Positions 27,316 through 37,002 of a stretch of DNA of 64,000 nt are shown piece by piece (position 1 is the stretch's first letter; every line of letters starts with the position of its first letter). A program made the translations under genes and the position numbers. The notes under the pieces are model-generated. The model was not told where the DNA came from, ran no database searches, and was given only the letters and a program-made list of their open reading frames with translations. The stretch is taken from positions 13,924 to 77,923 of the forward strand of contig JAZLLD010000058.1 of NCBI GenBank assembly GCA_045597945.1. Reading direction: 5' to 3'. The stretch is from Colimorpha sp045597945 (GTDB taxonomy: Bacteria; Bacteroidota; Bacteroidia; Bacteroidales; P3).

Positions 27316-27519
27316 TGGAGAGCGGGCTTAGACTGGGTCTACAGCGAGGGCAGAGTGGCGGCAGCTGGAACTGTGATGAAACGTGATTTGGTACTGCTTC
27401 GACAAAGAATTGGCTATTATATGGTTGAGTGATGGTTTGGGCGATTTGTTGAAAGATTTTTTCGCCTTTGCATAATAAAATATAGAATTAATCGTTAAAA
27501 ATGGATATTTAATTTATCT

Positions 27520-28635
27520 ATGAGGAGAATTCTAACAATCATAGCAGCATGCGTGGTCTTGTGCCACACCGCCTGGGGACAGAACAAGGCGGTGATGGCT
27601 GATTATCAGTCGCAGTTGCAGGCTCTTTTTGAAGATGTGTATAATGCGCCTACCGACAATCAGCGCTATCATGCCAACGAGGCTGCCGTGCTGATGCTTC
27701 AGGAAGCCTTGAAGGAGGAGAACTCCTTTAAATGGCAGTGGGATTTCGGCACGCGGGTTTCGGTGCTGACCTCAAAGGATAAGAAATTCCGCATCTTTAC
27801 CTGGCCTGTGGTGAACGATAATGGTGAGTATGAATGCTTTGGACTGATTCAAGCCCTGGACGAAAAGACCGATGAATATGATGTGTTTGTGCTGAACGAT
27901 AAGTCGGAAGACATCATCAACCGCCAAGAAGACCTGCTGTCGCCAGACAATTGGTTCGGCTCTGTATACCAAGAACTTATCACCACCACCTACGACGGCA
28001 AGACATTCTACACCTTGCTCGGCTGGAGTGGTGTGGACAACCTGACGCAGCGCAAGGTGATTGAACCTGTGCTGTTTAAGTCAGGCAGAAGCATGCCGCA
28101 ATTTGGCCAGAATCTATTTAAGAAAGAGCGCAATCTGCGCCGTATCGTGCTGGAATACACCCACGACGCCATGGTCAATCTGCGCTACGAGGAACAGTTT
28201 GTGCGCACCGTGGAACACCTCAGAGCCAAGCGCTCCGGCGTGGCCCAGCCCAAATACGGCCGCCAGCCCTATCCCCCCAAGCGCGGCAAGAAAGGCAAAA
28301 AGGGGAAAAAGGGCACCAGCCGGGTTGTGGCCACGGCCAACCGCACTTCTCGCGCACAAAACGAGCGTGTGACTTCCGGTCCCTCCAGCAAGACCAAGGA
28401 CGAGAAGCTGCGGATGATTATTTTTGACGAAGTAGGCCCTCAAGTCATTGGAATGGAGGGTCTTTACCAATACTATGTTCCTTCTGGAGTTGAACTAGCC
28501 TATGTGTTCTTGGACGGCAAATGGGTGCTGCGCGAGGGTGCGCAGGGCCGTGTGCAAGACAAGAAGTTGAACAAAGACTTCGACAAACCCATCAAGAAGG
28601 CCAAGCCCGCCTATCAGGTGGAGGCTGAAGAGTAG
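27520..28635 (+). CDS. Secreted protein of unknown function with Lys/Gly-rich insert
   Basis: 371 residues. Signal peptide 1-20 ending WG-Q. Two globular parts: residues 25-235 (with NSFKWQWDF, LGWSGVDNLTQRKVIEP and HDAMVNLRYEEQFV) and 290-371 (MIIFDEVGPQVIGMEG, FLDGKWVLREG). Between them lies a low-complexity basic stretch around 245-265 (KRGKKGKKGKKGTSR). It is of the type seen in Bacteroidales without assigned function. It ends 18 bases before dxs on the same strand. Confidence 0.7.
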   Translation: MRRILTIIAACVVLCHTAWGQNKAVMADYQSQLQALFEDVYNAPTDNQRYHANEAAVLMLQEALKEENSFKWQWDFGTRVSVLTSKDKKFRIFTWPVVNDNGEYECFGLIQALDEKTDEYDVFVLNDKSEDIINRQEDLLSPDNWFGSVYQELITTTYDGKTFYTLLGWSGVDNLTQRKVIEPVLFKSGRSMPQFGQNLFKKERNLRRIVLEYTHDAMVNLRYEEQFVRTVEHLRAKRSGVAQPKYGRQPYPPKRGKKGKKGKKGTSRVVATANRTSRAQNERVTSGPSSKTKDEKLRMIIFDEVGPQVIGMEGLYQYYVPSGVELAYVFLDGKWVLREGAQGRVQDKKLNKDFDKPIKKAKPAYQVEAEE

Positions 28636-28653
28636 CTGACATTGAAAATAGAC

Positions 28654-30540
28654 ATGATTTTAGATACAATTAATAACGTTGAAGATTTACGCAGACTCAG
28701 CACCGGCGAACTGAAGACGCTGGCTGCCGAGCTCCGCAGTTTCATCATAGACACACTCTCCCAGCACCCGGGCCACCTGGCTTCGAGCCTCGGCACCGTG
28801 GAGCTCACTCTGGCACTGCATTATGTGTTCAATACCCCCGACGACAAACTCGTGTGGGATGTGGGCCATCAGGCTTATTCTCACAAGATTGTGACCGGCC
28901 GCCGCGACCAGTTCTCCACCATCCGCACCTATGGCGGACTGAGTGGATTCCCCAAGATGAAGGAGTCGGAATTCGACGCCTTCGGCACCGGCCACAGTTC
29001 CACCTCCATCAGCGCCGTGCTGGGCATGGCCACCGCCTCTACCCTGCAGGACAACGACAAGCGGCAGCACATCGCAGTGATTGGCGATGGTTCGATGACT
29101 GGCGGCGAGGCCTTTGAGGCCTTGAACAATGCCGGAGTTTCCAAGACCAACATGATTGTGGTGCTGAACGACAACGGCATCAGCATCGACAAAGCCGTGG
29201 GCGGACTGAACAAATATCTCACCCGCATCACCGCTTCACCCAAGTACAACCAACTGAAAGACAAGGTGTGGGCCAAGCTGGACGGCGACAGCCAGGAGCG
29301 CAGCGAGCGCAAGGCCAAGTCGCTCAACTTCTTCCAACGTGCCACCTTCGTGGCCAAGACCGCCGCACTAGGTGCGCCAAACTTGTTTGAGTCATTGGGA
29401 TTCAGATACTTCGGCCCTATCGACGGCCACAATATCGAAGAGTTGGTGGAAGTGCTCCGCCAGCTGAAAGAAATCAGGGGACCCAAACTCCTGCACATTG
29501 TTACCAAGAAGGGCAAGGGACTGAAACAGGCCGAGCAGAATCCTGTGACATATCATGCCCCTGGAAAGTTTGATGTGGAGACCGGCGACCAAATCAAGAA
29601 AGACTCTGCCGGAGAGCCGCTGAAATACCAGGAAGTCTTTGGCCGCACCATCATTGAGCTGGCCGAGGCTAACTCCAAGATAGTCGGCATAACCCCCGCT
29701 ATGCCAACCGGTTGCTCGCTGAATCTGATGATGGAGAAGATGCCCTCGCGCGCTTTTGACGTGGGCATCGCCGAACAACATGCCGTCACCTTTGCCGCAG
29801 GTTTGGCTGCGCAAGGAATGATGCCATTCTGCAACATATATTCTTCATTCATGCAGCGAGCCTTCGACCAGATCATCCACGATGTGGCCCTGCAGGAGCT
29901 ACCCGTGGTGATATGCCTCGACCGTGCCGGACTTGTGGGCGATGATGGCCCCACGCACCACGGCGCCTTTGACCTGGCCTGCCTACGCCCGATACCCAAT
30001 CTAACCATTTGTGCGCCAATGGACGAGCACGAGCTTCGCAATATGATGTACACCGCCCAGCTGCCCGGCCAGGGGGCTGTGGTGATCCGATACCCGCGCG
30101 GGCTGAGCGTGCATGCCGACTGGAAGAACGATTTCGAGCGCCTTGAAGTTGGCCGTGGCCGATGCGTGAGAGAAGGTCGCGATGTGGCCGTGATTTCTAT
30201 TGGCCATGTGGGCAACACCGCGCTGGAAGCCGCCAAACGCCTGGCTGCCGGCAACGTGAGTGTGGCGGTCTACGACATGCGCTACATGAAACCCCTCGAC
30301 ACCCAGCTACTGGATGCCGTGGCGGCCAAGGGATTCCGCAAAATCGTGACCATCGAGGATGGCGTGAAGATTGGCGGACTCGGTAGTGCGGTGGTGGAAT
30401 ACTATGCCGAAAAGGGCGTGAAGACCCCAGTGAAAGTGCTCGGAATCCCCGACCAGTTCATCGCCCACGGCCCTGTGTCCCAGCTCCAGAAAGACTGCGG
30501 AATCGACACCGACACACTGGTCGACGCACTCTCCGACTGA
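28654..30540 (+). CDS. dxs: 1-deoxy-D-xylulose-5-phosphate synthase
   Basis: 628 residues from the ATG at 28654; a TTG at 28642 is in frame and would add four residues. TPP-binding GDGSMTGGEAFEALNNAG, the GHSSTSIS histidine, DVGIAEQHAVTFAAGLA and RAGLVGDDGPTHHGAFD are diagnostic. First step of the MEP isoprenoid pathway (pyruvate plus glyceraldehyde 3-phosphate). Confidence 0.95.
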   Translation: MILDTINNVEDLRRLSTGELKTLAAELRSFIIDTLSQHPGHLASSLGTVELTLALHYVFNTPDDKLVWDVGHQAYSHKIVTGRRDQFSTIRTYGGLSGFPKMKESEFDAFGTGHSSTSISAVLGMATASTLQDNDKRQHIAVIGDGSMTGGEAFEALNNAGVSKTNMIVVLNDNGISIDKAVGGLNKYLTRITASPKYNQLKDKVWAKLDGDSQERSERKAKSLNFFQRATFVAKTAALGAPNLFESLGFRYFGPIDGHNIEELVEVLRQLKEIRGPKLLHIVTKKGKGLKQAEQNPVTYHAPGKFDVETGDQIKKDSAGEPLKYQEVFGRTIIELAEANSKIVGITPAMPTGCSLNLMMEKMPSRAFDVGIAEQHAVTFAAGLAAQGMMPFCNIYSSFMQRAFDQIIHDVALQELPVVICLDRAGLVGDDGPTHHGAFDLACLRPIPNLTICAPMDEHELRNMMYTAQLPGQGAVVIRYPRGLSVHADWKNDFERLEVGRGRCVREGRDVAVISIGHVGNTALEAAKRLAAGNVSVAVYDMRYMKPLDTQLLDAVAAKGFRKIVTIEDGVKIGGLGSAVVEYYAEKGVKTPVKVLGIPDQFIAHGPVSQLQKDCGIDTDTLVDALSD

Positions 30541-30580
30541 GGGTCGGATATGTTAAATGTTACCTTTTAACGGCATTTTT

Positions 30581-30611
30581 TTTGCTATATTAATATTTTT
30601 TAGTACTTTTG
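30581..30611 (+). promoter_or_regulatory. Promoter of the methylmalonyl-CoA operon
   Basis: TTTG (30581-30584), 19 bases, TACTTTTG (30604-30611). It leaves a 5' leader of some 85 bases before the epimerase gene. Confidence 0.75.
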
Positions 30612-30704
30612 TATTTTATAGCGCAAATATATTTGTGCTGTAAATGAATGAATTGAGTATTTTAAGAAGAAATAAATAATATAAAAAATATAAATTTTAA
30701 GACA

Positions 30705-31112
30705 ATGACCCCTTCACACATCGAACACATCGGCATTGCAGTTACCAACCTGGACGAGGCTATTCGCTACTGGGAAGATGTAATGGGACTGAAGTGCTAC
30801 GCAATTGAAGAAGTAACTGACCAGAAAGTAAAAACCGCTTTCTTGAAATGCGGCGAAGTGAAGATTGAACTGTTGGAACCCACCTGCCCCGAAAGCACCA
30901 TCGCCGGCTTCATCGAGAAGAACGGCGGCAAGGGTGGCATGCACCACATCGCATTCTGCGTTGAGAACACCGACCAGGCGCTGAAAGACGCTCAGGACAA
31001 GGGCGTACGCCTCATCGACCAGCAGAGCCGTGGCGGCGCAGAAGGTCTCCACATTGGTTTCCTCCACCCCAAGAGCACCCTCGGCGTACTCACCGAACTT
31101 TGCTGCAAATAA
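30705..31112 (+). CDS. mce: Methylmalonyl-CoA epimerase
   Basis: 135 residues, vicinal-oxygen-chelate fold. Metal ligands are visible in IEHIGIAV (His), GGMHHIAF (His) and LTELC (Glu). It interconverts the R and S forms of methylmalonyl-CoA, feeding the decarboxylase encoded just downstream (107 bases). Typical length. Confidence 0.95.
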   Translation: MTPSHIEHIGIAVTNLDEAIRYWEDVMGLKCYAIEEVTDQKVKTAFLKCGEVKIELLEPTCPESTIAGFIEKNGGKGGMHHIAFCVENTDQALKDAQDKGVRLIDQQSRGGAEGLHIGFLHPKSTLGVLTELCCK

Positions 31113-31219
31113 GCACAGCCGCAATCGCACAGCCCCGCTGAATGCAAAACAACCAAAGCTAAGTTGGGCAGGCTATTCGGTTAAAAACAACAATTGATTA
31201 ACCTTAAAACAATTCAAAT

Positions 31220-32779
31220 ATGGCATTTGAAAATAAGATTAAAGAACTTCTGGACAAAAGAAGCGAAGCCAAAATGGGCGGCGGCCAGAAGCGCATCGAC
31301 AAACAGCACGAGCAGGGAAAACTGACTGCTCGCGAGCGTATTGCTCTCCTCCTCGACGAGGGCTCCTTTGAAGAATTTGATATGTTTGTCACCCATCGTT
31401 GCATCAATTTCGACATGCAGAAGCAGTCGTTCTTGGGCGATGGTGTTGTGACTGGTTACGGTACCATCGAGGGCCGTCCCGTATACGTTTTTGCTCAGGA
31501 CTTCACCGTTTTCGCTGGTAGCTTGAGCGAAACCATGTCGCTGAAAATCTGCAAGATTATGGACCAGGCCATGAAGACTGGTGCTCCCGTTATCGGCTTG
31601 AACGACTCCGGCGGAGCTCGCATCCAGGAGGGTTGCAGCTCTCTGGCTGGTTTCGCTGAGATTTTCGAGCGCAACATCCTGGCCAGCGGCGTCGTGCCCC
31701 AGATCAGCGCCATCTTCGGTCCTTGCGCCGGCGGCTCTGTCTACAGCCCCGCGCTCACCGACTTCATCCTCATGTCCAAGCAGAACAGCTATATGTTCCT
31801 CACCGGTCCTAAGGTTGTGAAAACCGTCACCGGCGAAGACGTCACCGTCGACAAACTCGGTGGCGCACTGGTTCATGCCACCAAGAGCGGCGTTGCTCAT
31901 TTCGTTGGCGAGACCGAGGAGAAGTGCCTCGCACTCATCCGCGACATCATCAGCTACATTCCTTCCAACAACTTCGAGGAACCTCCCTATGTTCCCACCC
32001 AGGATCCCATCGACCGCTTGGAAGACAGCCTCAACAGCATCATCCCCGAAAGCCCCAACCAGCCCTACGACATCAAGGAAGTCATCCACTCCATCGTCGA
32101 CGATGGCAAATTCCTTGAAGTTCACGAGCGTTTCGCTCCCAACCTGGTAGTCGGTTTCGCACGTTTTGGCGGCAACAGCGTAGGTATCGTTGCCAACCAG
32201 CCCAAGGCCATGGCCGGCGTGCTCGATAGCAACGCCTCCCGTAAGGGCGGCCGATTCGTGCGCTTCTGCGATGCCTTCAACATCCCCATCGTCACCCTCG
32301 TCGACGTTCCCGGCTTCCTGCCCGGCACCGGCCAGGAATACAATGGCGTCATCGTACATGGTGCCAAGATGCTCTTCGCCTATGGCGAGGCCACCGTTCC
32401 CAAGGTCACCGTCACCCTGCGCAAATCCTACGGCGGCGCCCATATCGTCATGAGTTGCAAACAGCTCCGTGGCGACATCAACTACGCTTGGCCCACCGCA
32501 CAGATTGCCGTGATGGGTGCTAGCGGTGCTACCGAGGTCCTCTACGGCCGCCAGCTCAAAGAGATCACCGATCCCGAGGAGCGCGCCAAGTTTATCGCCG
32601 AGAAGGAACAGGAATACAACGACCAGTTTGCTAACCCCTACAATGCTGCCAAGTTCGGCTACATCGACGATGTCATCGAGCCTCGCAACACCCGCTTCCG
32701 CATCATCCGTGCCCTCCAGGTGCTCTCCACCAAGAAGGACAGCCTGCCCATGAAGAAGCACAACAACATCCCCCTGTAG
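31220..32779 (+). CDS. mmdA: Methylmalonyl-CoA decarboxylase carboxyltransferase (alpha) subunit
   Basis: 519 residues with two crotonase-like domains. GLNDSGGARIQEG, FGPCAGGSVYSPALTDF and VDVPGFLPGTGQEYNGVI followed by GGAHIVMSCK are the acyl-CoA carboxyltransferase marks. Together with the biotin carrier, OadG-like and OadB-like genes downstream it forms a membrane decarboxylase that moves the carboxyl group of methylmalonyl-CoA to biotin. The presence of beta and gamma/delta subunits argues for Na+-pumping decarboxylase rather than propionyl-CoA carboxylase. Confidence 0.9.
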   Translation: MAFENKIKELLDKRSEAKMGGGQKRIDKQHEQGKLTARERIALLLDEGSFEEFDMFVTHRCINFDMQKQSFLGDGVVTGYGTIEGRPVYVFAQDFTVFAGSLSETMSLKICKIMDQAMKTGAPVIGLNDSGGARIQEGCSSLAGFAEIFERNILASGVVPQISAIFGPCAGGSVYSPALTDFILMSKQNSYMFLTGPKVVKTVTGEDVTVDKLGGALVHATKSGVAHFVGETEEKCLALIRDIISYIPSNNFEEPPYVPTQDPIDRLEDSLNSIIPESPNQPYDIKEVIHSIVDDGKFLEVHERFAPNLVVGFARFGGNSVGIVANQPKAMAGVLDSNASRKGGRFVRFCDAFNIPIVTLVDVPGFLPGTGQEYNGVIVHGAKMLFAYGEATVPKVTVTLRKSYGGAHIVMSCKQLRGDINYAWPTAQIAVMGASGATEVLYGRQLKEITDPEERAKFIAEKEQEYNDQFANPYNAAKFGYIDDVIEPRNTRFRIIRALQVLSTKKDSLPMKKHNNIPL

Positions 32780-32856
32780 TGGATAGTAATATTGAATAAT
32801 TTATATATAGCAATTATTAACCCGGGGTCCTTTCGCCCCACAAAAACTAACATAAA

Positions 32857-33204
32857 ATGAAGAAAGTTTTCTTAACCGCTTTTGTAGCTGCCGCTTTCGC
32901 TTTCGGCATGTCTGCTTGCAACAACAACGCTCCCGAGGAGACTACTGATTCCGTAGCCGTTGAAACCGAGGTTTGCGAACACGAGTGCCATCACGAGTGC
33001 GCTTGCGAGGACACCACCTGCGCTGCCAACAACTGCGAGACCTGTGTCAACCGTGGCACCGAGAACTGCTGCAAGGCTAAGGCCGGTCAGGAGCCCTGCT
33101 GCGCTCACCAGCACGAAGGTTGCTGTGGCGAGCACGAAGGCTGCGCTCATCAGCACGAGGGTTGCCAGCACCAGCACGAAGGCTGCTGCGAACACGCTAA
33201 ATAA
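32857..33204 (+). CDS. His/Cys-rich lipoprotein inside the decarboxylase operon
   Basis: 115 residues. Lipobox MSAC at residue 21, then an acidic stretch, then a tail with very many Cys and His: HECHHECAC, CCAHQHEGCC and repeats of HQHEGC / GEHEGC up to the end. The pattern suggests metal binding at the envelope, or disulphide-linked repeats. No established family is recognised. It lies 77 bases after mmdA and about 110 before the OadG-like gene, on the same strand, with no terminator on either side. Confidence 0.75.
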   Translation: MKKVFLTAFVAAAFAFGMSACNNNAPEETTDSVAVETEVCEHECHHECACEDTTCAANNCETCVNRGTENCCKAKAGQEPCCAHQHEGCCGEHEGCAHQHEGCQHQHEGCCEHAK

Positions 33205-33313
33205 GCGACAAGAAAAGAGTTCCACCATGGGGTGCGGCCTACGGGCCGGCCTCATGGCAGGCACTCGCCCTTAAGAAAACCAACATTTTCACTGTTATTT
33301 TTAAGATTGTAAA

Positions 33314-34270
33314 ATGAATAAGACTTTTAAACACATAGTTGCAATACTTGTTGGCCTGGTGATGATGGCTGGCGGCGTTGCTGCTCGCACGGTCAAAGCC
33401 CCTGCTCCTGTCCAGGAAGCTGTCGAAACCGTCCTGCCCGCAGCCCCCATCAACTTCATTCCCAACACAGCTTGCTATCTGCCCGACCAGCACCTCTTCG
33501 TGGTGATTGACAGTGTCGACTGCGCCGTGGATGTGCTTGTCAACAACGGCGACGCCATCCGCGCCATCGGCCGCTTCACCACCGATGTCTACCAGGGCCG
33601 CCACGATATCAAGAATATCATCCGCCCCAAGTCGGTCATGATTTCCGACAACAACATCATCGTCCTTGCCAGCTCGCAGGTCGACACCTCCTACGTTGCC
33701 GTATTCGACATCAACGCCATCGTTGCCATGAGCAGCCAGGAAGTAGCTGAAATCAAACCTGTTGCTCAGATCGGATTCTCCTCCACCTCCTTCGCCTTCC
33801 AGTTCGCCGACAACGCCAGCCAGCTCATCGTCATGGGCAAGAATGCCGTAGGCTACGACATCAATACCATCGACTTTGCTAAGGGCATCCAGAACATCAG
33901 CCCCGCCACCACCTTCCACTACCATGTGCCCAAGCAGTCCGAGCGCATCCAGGACAGCGACCCCCACGGCTGGGGACTGGCTATCGTGGCCATCATCGTC
34001 GTCTTCTTCGCCCTCGTCTGCATCTGCTTCATCATGAAGGGCTACGGCAACATCATCCGCAAAGTCTCTGAGCGCAAGCCCGACAGCAAGATTATCTCCT
34101 CTGCCGAGGGTGGCGACGTCTATGCCGCCATCGCTGCCGCACTCTACTGCTACGAAGAAGAACAGCACGATGAAGAAGAGACCGTCATCACCATCCAGAA
34201 GGTCGAGCGTGCATGGACTCCTTGGAACGCCAAGTTCTACAATATGAACCAGTTCTTCACTAAACGCTAA
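33314..34270 (+). CDS. OadG-like gamma/delta subunit with large periplasmic N-terminal domain
   Basis: 318 residues, against about 80-100 for classic OadG. Signal-like segment 1-24, a periplasmic beta-rich domain about 45-205 (YLPDQHLFVVIDSVDCAV, NIIRPKSVMISDNNIIVLAS), one membrane helix about 221-245 (GWGLAIVAIIVVFFALVC), then the cytoplasmic part with AAIAAALYCYEEE and RAWTPWNAKFYNMN. The C-terminal third is the OadG part that tethers the carboxyltransferase to the membrane beta subunit. The N-terminal extension is typical of Bacteroidales operons as far as I recall; its role is unknown. Confidence 0.75.
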   Translation: MNKTFKHIVAILVGLVMMAGGVAARTVKAPAPVQEAVETVLPAAPINFIPNTACYLPDQHLFVVIDSVDCAVDVLVNNGDAIRAIGRFTTDVYQGRHDIKNIIRPKSVMISDNNIIVLASSQVDTSYVAVFDINAIVAMSSQEVAEIKPVAQIGFSSTSFAFQFADNASQLIVMGKNAVGYDINTIDFAKGIQNISPATTFHYHVPKQSERIQDSDPHGWGLAIVAIIVVFFALVCICFIMKGYGNIIRKVSERKPDSKIISSAEGGDVYAAIAAALYCYEEEQHDEEETVITIQKVERAWTPWNAKFYNMNQFFTKR

Positions 34271-34333
34271 CCCAGCAGCCATTCCGGCAGCGCCCCGCTG
34301 CCAAAAAGAAACCCCAAAAACAGAATACAAACA

Positions 34334-34783
34334 ATGAAAGAATATAAATTCCAAATCAACGGCTCCGAGTACAAAGTTTCCATCAACAACGTCGAGGGCC
34401 AGGAAATCAAAATGGAAGTCAATGGCACCCCCTACAACGTGACCATTGACAAAGAAGTCAAGCCCAAGCCCCACACCACCATCGTCAGCGAGCGTCCCGC
34501 AGCCCGCGTCACCGCTGCTGCCGGCGATGTCCAGCGCGCCTCCGCTCCCAAGCCCGGCACCGCTGCCGGCGGCACCAAAGTCCAGAGCCCCCTGCCCGGC
34601 ACCATTCTCGACGTCCTCGTCAAGGTTGGCGACACCGTCAAGGAAGGCCAGACCGTTGCCATCCTTGAGGCCATGAAGATGGAGAACAGCATCACTTCTG
34701 ATGTCGACGGCACCGTCACCTCCGTTGACGTCCGTCCCGGCGACGCCGTTCTCGAAGGCGCCACACTCGTAGTCATCAGCTAA
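34334..34783 (+). CDS. mmdC: Biotin carboxyl carrier subunit of methylmalonyl-CoA decarboxylase
   Basis: 149 residues. The biotinyl-lysine is K115 in EAMKMEN; upstream SPLPGTILDVLVKVGDTV and downstream VRPGDAVLEGATLVVI form the lipoyl/biotinyl barrel. An N-terminal 45-residue part and a Pro/Ala-rich linker (about 54-82) precede it. It shuttles CO2 between MmdA and the membrane beta subunit. The next gene begins 19 bases later. Confidence 0.95.
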   Translation: MKEYKFQINGSEYKVSINNVEGQEIKMEVNGTPYNVTIDKEVKPKPHTTIVSERPAARVTAAAGDVQRASAPKPGTAAGGTKVQSPLPGTILDVLVKVGDTVKEGQTVAILEAMKMENSITSDVDGTVTSVDVRPGDAVLEGATLVVIS

Positions 34784-34802
34784 AAACTAAAACCGTTACA
34801 CA

Positions 34803-35975
34803 ATGTTTGAATTACTTGCAACAAGTGGCTTCATGGATTTCCTGTCCACCCAGCTCGTCCAGTTCTGGAACTACACAGGATTCGCCAACGTCACATGGGG
34901 CCATATCATCATGATCCTCTTCGGTCTGGGATTCATCTTCCTGGGCATCCGCTACGAGTTCGAGCCTCTGCTGCTCGTGCCCATCGGATTCGGCATGCTC
35001 GTGGGCAACATCCCCTTCTATCCCGGCCTTAAGATAGGCATCTACGAGTCGGGCTCGGTGCTCAACATCCTGTACCACGGCGTGCAGAATGGTTGGTACC
35101 CGCCCCTCATCTTCCTAGGCATCGGAGCCATGACCGACTTCTCGGCCCTGCTCTCCAACCCCAAGCTCTTCCTCATCGGCGCTGCAGCCCAGGCTGGTAT
35201 CTTTGCCGCCTATGCCGGTGCCCTGGCACTAGGATTTGCTCCCAATGAGGCCGGTGCTATCGGCATCATCGGCGGAGCCGACGGCCCCACCGCCATCTTC
35301 ATCTCCAGCCAGCTCGCTCCCGAACTCATGGGTGCTATCGCTGTCTCGGCCTACTCCTACATGGCTCTCGTGCCCGTCATCCAGCCCCCCATCATGCGCC
35401 TACTCACTACCGATAAGGAGCGCCGTATCCGCATGAAGGCTCCGCGCCAGGTCTCCAAACTCGAGAAGATCACCTTCCCCATTGTCGGATTCCTCTTCTG
35501 CGCCTTCATCGTTCCCTCTGGCCTCCCGCTGCTGGGCATGCTCTTCTTCGGTAATCTGCTTAAGGAGTGCGGTGTTACCAAGCGCCTCTCTGATGTGGCC
35601 AGCAACGCCGTCGTCAATGTCTGCACCCTGCTCATCGGCATCACCGTGGGCGCCTCCACCCAGGCAACCACATTCCTCACCGGTCGCTCCGTGCTTATCT
35701 TCCTGCTGGGCGCATGCTCCTTCATCGTGGCCACCTTCTGCGGAGTGCTGTTCGTCAAGCTGATGAACCTCTTCCTCAAAGAAGGCAACAAAATCAACCC
35801 CCTCATCGGTAACTCCGGTGTGAGTGCTGTGCCCGATGCTGCCCGCGTCTCCAACAACGTAGGCCTGGAATACGACCGCACCAACTACCTGCTCCAGCAC
35901 GCCATGGGTCCCAACGTGGCCGGCGTAGTCGGCTCAGCCGTGGCCGCAGGTATCCTCCTCGCCTTCTTACATTAA
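34803..35975 (+). CDS. mmdB: Sodium-translocating decarboxylase beta subunit
   Basis: 390 residues with about 9-11 membrane segments. GIIGGADGPTAIFISSQLAP is the conserved catalytic aspartate region of OadB/MmdB/GcdB; GVQNGWYPPLIFLGIGAMTDF and LIGITVGASTQATTFL are also typical. It decarboxylates carboxybiotin and exports Na+. Last gene of the operon, followed by a hairpin. Confidence 0.95.
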   Translation: MFELLATSGFMDFLSTQLVQFWNYTGFANVTWGHIIMILFGLGFIFLGIRYEFEPLLLVPIGFGMLVGNIPFYPGLKIGIYESGSVLNILYHGVQNGWYPPLIFLGIGAMTDFSALLSNPKLFLIGAAAQAGIFAAYAGALALGFAPNEAGAIGIIGGADGPTAIFISSQLAPELMGAIAVSAYSYMALVPVIQPPIMRLLTTDKERRIRMKAPRQVSKLEKITFPIVGFLFCAFIVPSGLPLLGMLFFGNLLKECGVTKRLSDVASNAVVNVCTLLIGITVGASTQATTFLTGRSVLIFLLGACSFIVATFCGVLFVKLMNLFLKEGNKINPLIGNSGVSAVPDAARVSNNVGLEYDRTNYLLQHAMGPNVAGVVGSAVAAGILLAFLH

Positions 35976-36001
35976 ATATTATAATCAGTTCAGAGTGGAG
36001 A

Positions 36002-36026
36002 GGGATGCCATTTGGCATCCCTTCTC
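36002..36026 (+). terminator. Hairpin terminator of the decarboxylase operon
   Basis: Stem GGGATGCCA / TGGCATCCC with a two-base loop, followed by TTCTCCC; the T-run is weak. Confidence 0.6.
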
Positions 36027-36029
36027 CCA

Positions 36030-37002
36030 TTTAAGACTGCGCCACAAAAATTCCAGAAGCAACCTACAAACAATTCTTAAAAGAGCACTGCAGAGTGTGC
36101 GGTTCTCATTTTTCGATTTTACATTTTACATTTCTCGCCATCTTATTCGTTTACAGCATAATAGAGCGAATAAAATGTAAAATTTACGTTTTATTTGTAA
36201 AATTTACATTTCAGAATAACGAGCCTGAACACGGCAAAAATGTAGAATGGATTTTACATGTATAATTCACAAAATCGGTACCAAACATATTGAATAGAAA
36301 TTGCTTGACACAGAATGTAAAATGTAAAATCCATTTTTGGGACAGCATACGGCTCCAAAGACTCCTATCAGTTCAAACAGAAGTTTACATTTTACAATCT
36401 TGTGTTTACAAAAATTGAGGTTCCTGAACTCCCGAACACCTCCACAGAAGACCCACTGTAGACCCACTGCTGTGCCACTTCTAGCGACGGGTCTACAACG
36501 GGTCTTCAACGGATCCTCTACGGGAGTGAGACAAAACCACATTTTGCAACCCAAAACCGGCTTGCCCCTACCCTACACTCTTTCACTCACTCATCACTTG
36601 AAACTCCGCTGTAGCTCCGTTGATTCTACGGGGTAGACCCGCCTGGGGAGCGGTCCCTCAAGGGATGAACAAAGGATGTATGGAGGTCGCAAATATAGAA
36701 TCTAGAATGGATTTTTGCAACAATGCGCACATTTGTGTGTTATCAATGTGTTATGCGATTCTATATTCTAGATTTATGGTTATCATGATGTGAAGGACAG
36801 CGATTGATAGTGCGGATAACGATATGATATCATTTGATTAATAGTTACTTATTATTCAATCTACCACAATCGCTCAATACCGGAAGATTTGATGCAGATA
36901 TAGAATCCGTATACAAAAACTCTAGAATGCATTCTATATCTATCAAGCCTTCAAACTCATTTTGATCGGCACGCAAGTTGATGAATTTATCACTGGGTGA
37001 CC
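36030..37002. other. Gene-free repeat-rich intergenic stretch
   Basis: No plausible coding frame. It contains several TGTAAAATGTAAAAT-type runs (about 36110-36320 and 36380-36400), the GAAGACCC repeat at 36438-36545, and two AT-rich CTAGAATGNATT...ATATTCTAGA blocks near 36700-36775 and 36930. Nothing else recognised. Confidence 0.6.
36380..36545 (-). repeat. Composite GAAGACCCGTT + TGTAAAATGTAAA element, copy 1
   Basis: Read on the minus strand: CTCACTCCCGTAGAGGATC, GTTGAAGACCCGTTGTAGAC, then CAGTGGGTCTTCTGTGGAGG and, after a gap, TGTAAAATGTAAAC. The same order of blocks occurs on the plus strand at 63185-63325. Confidence 0.6.
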
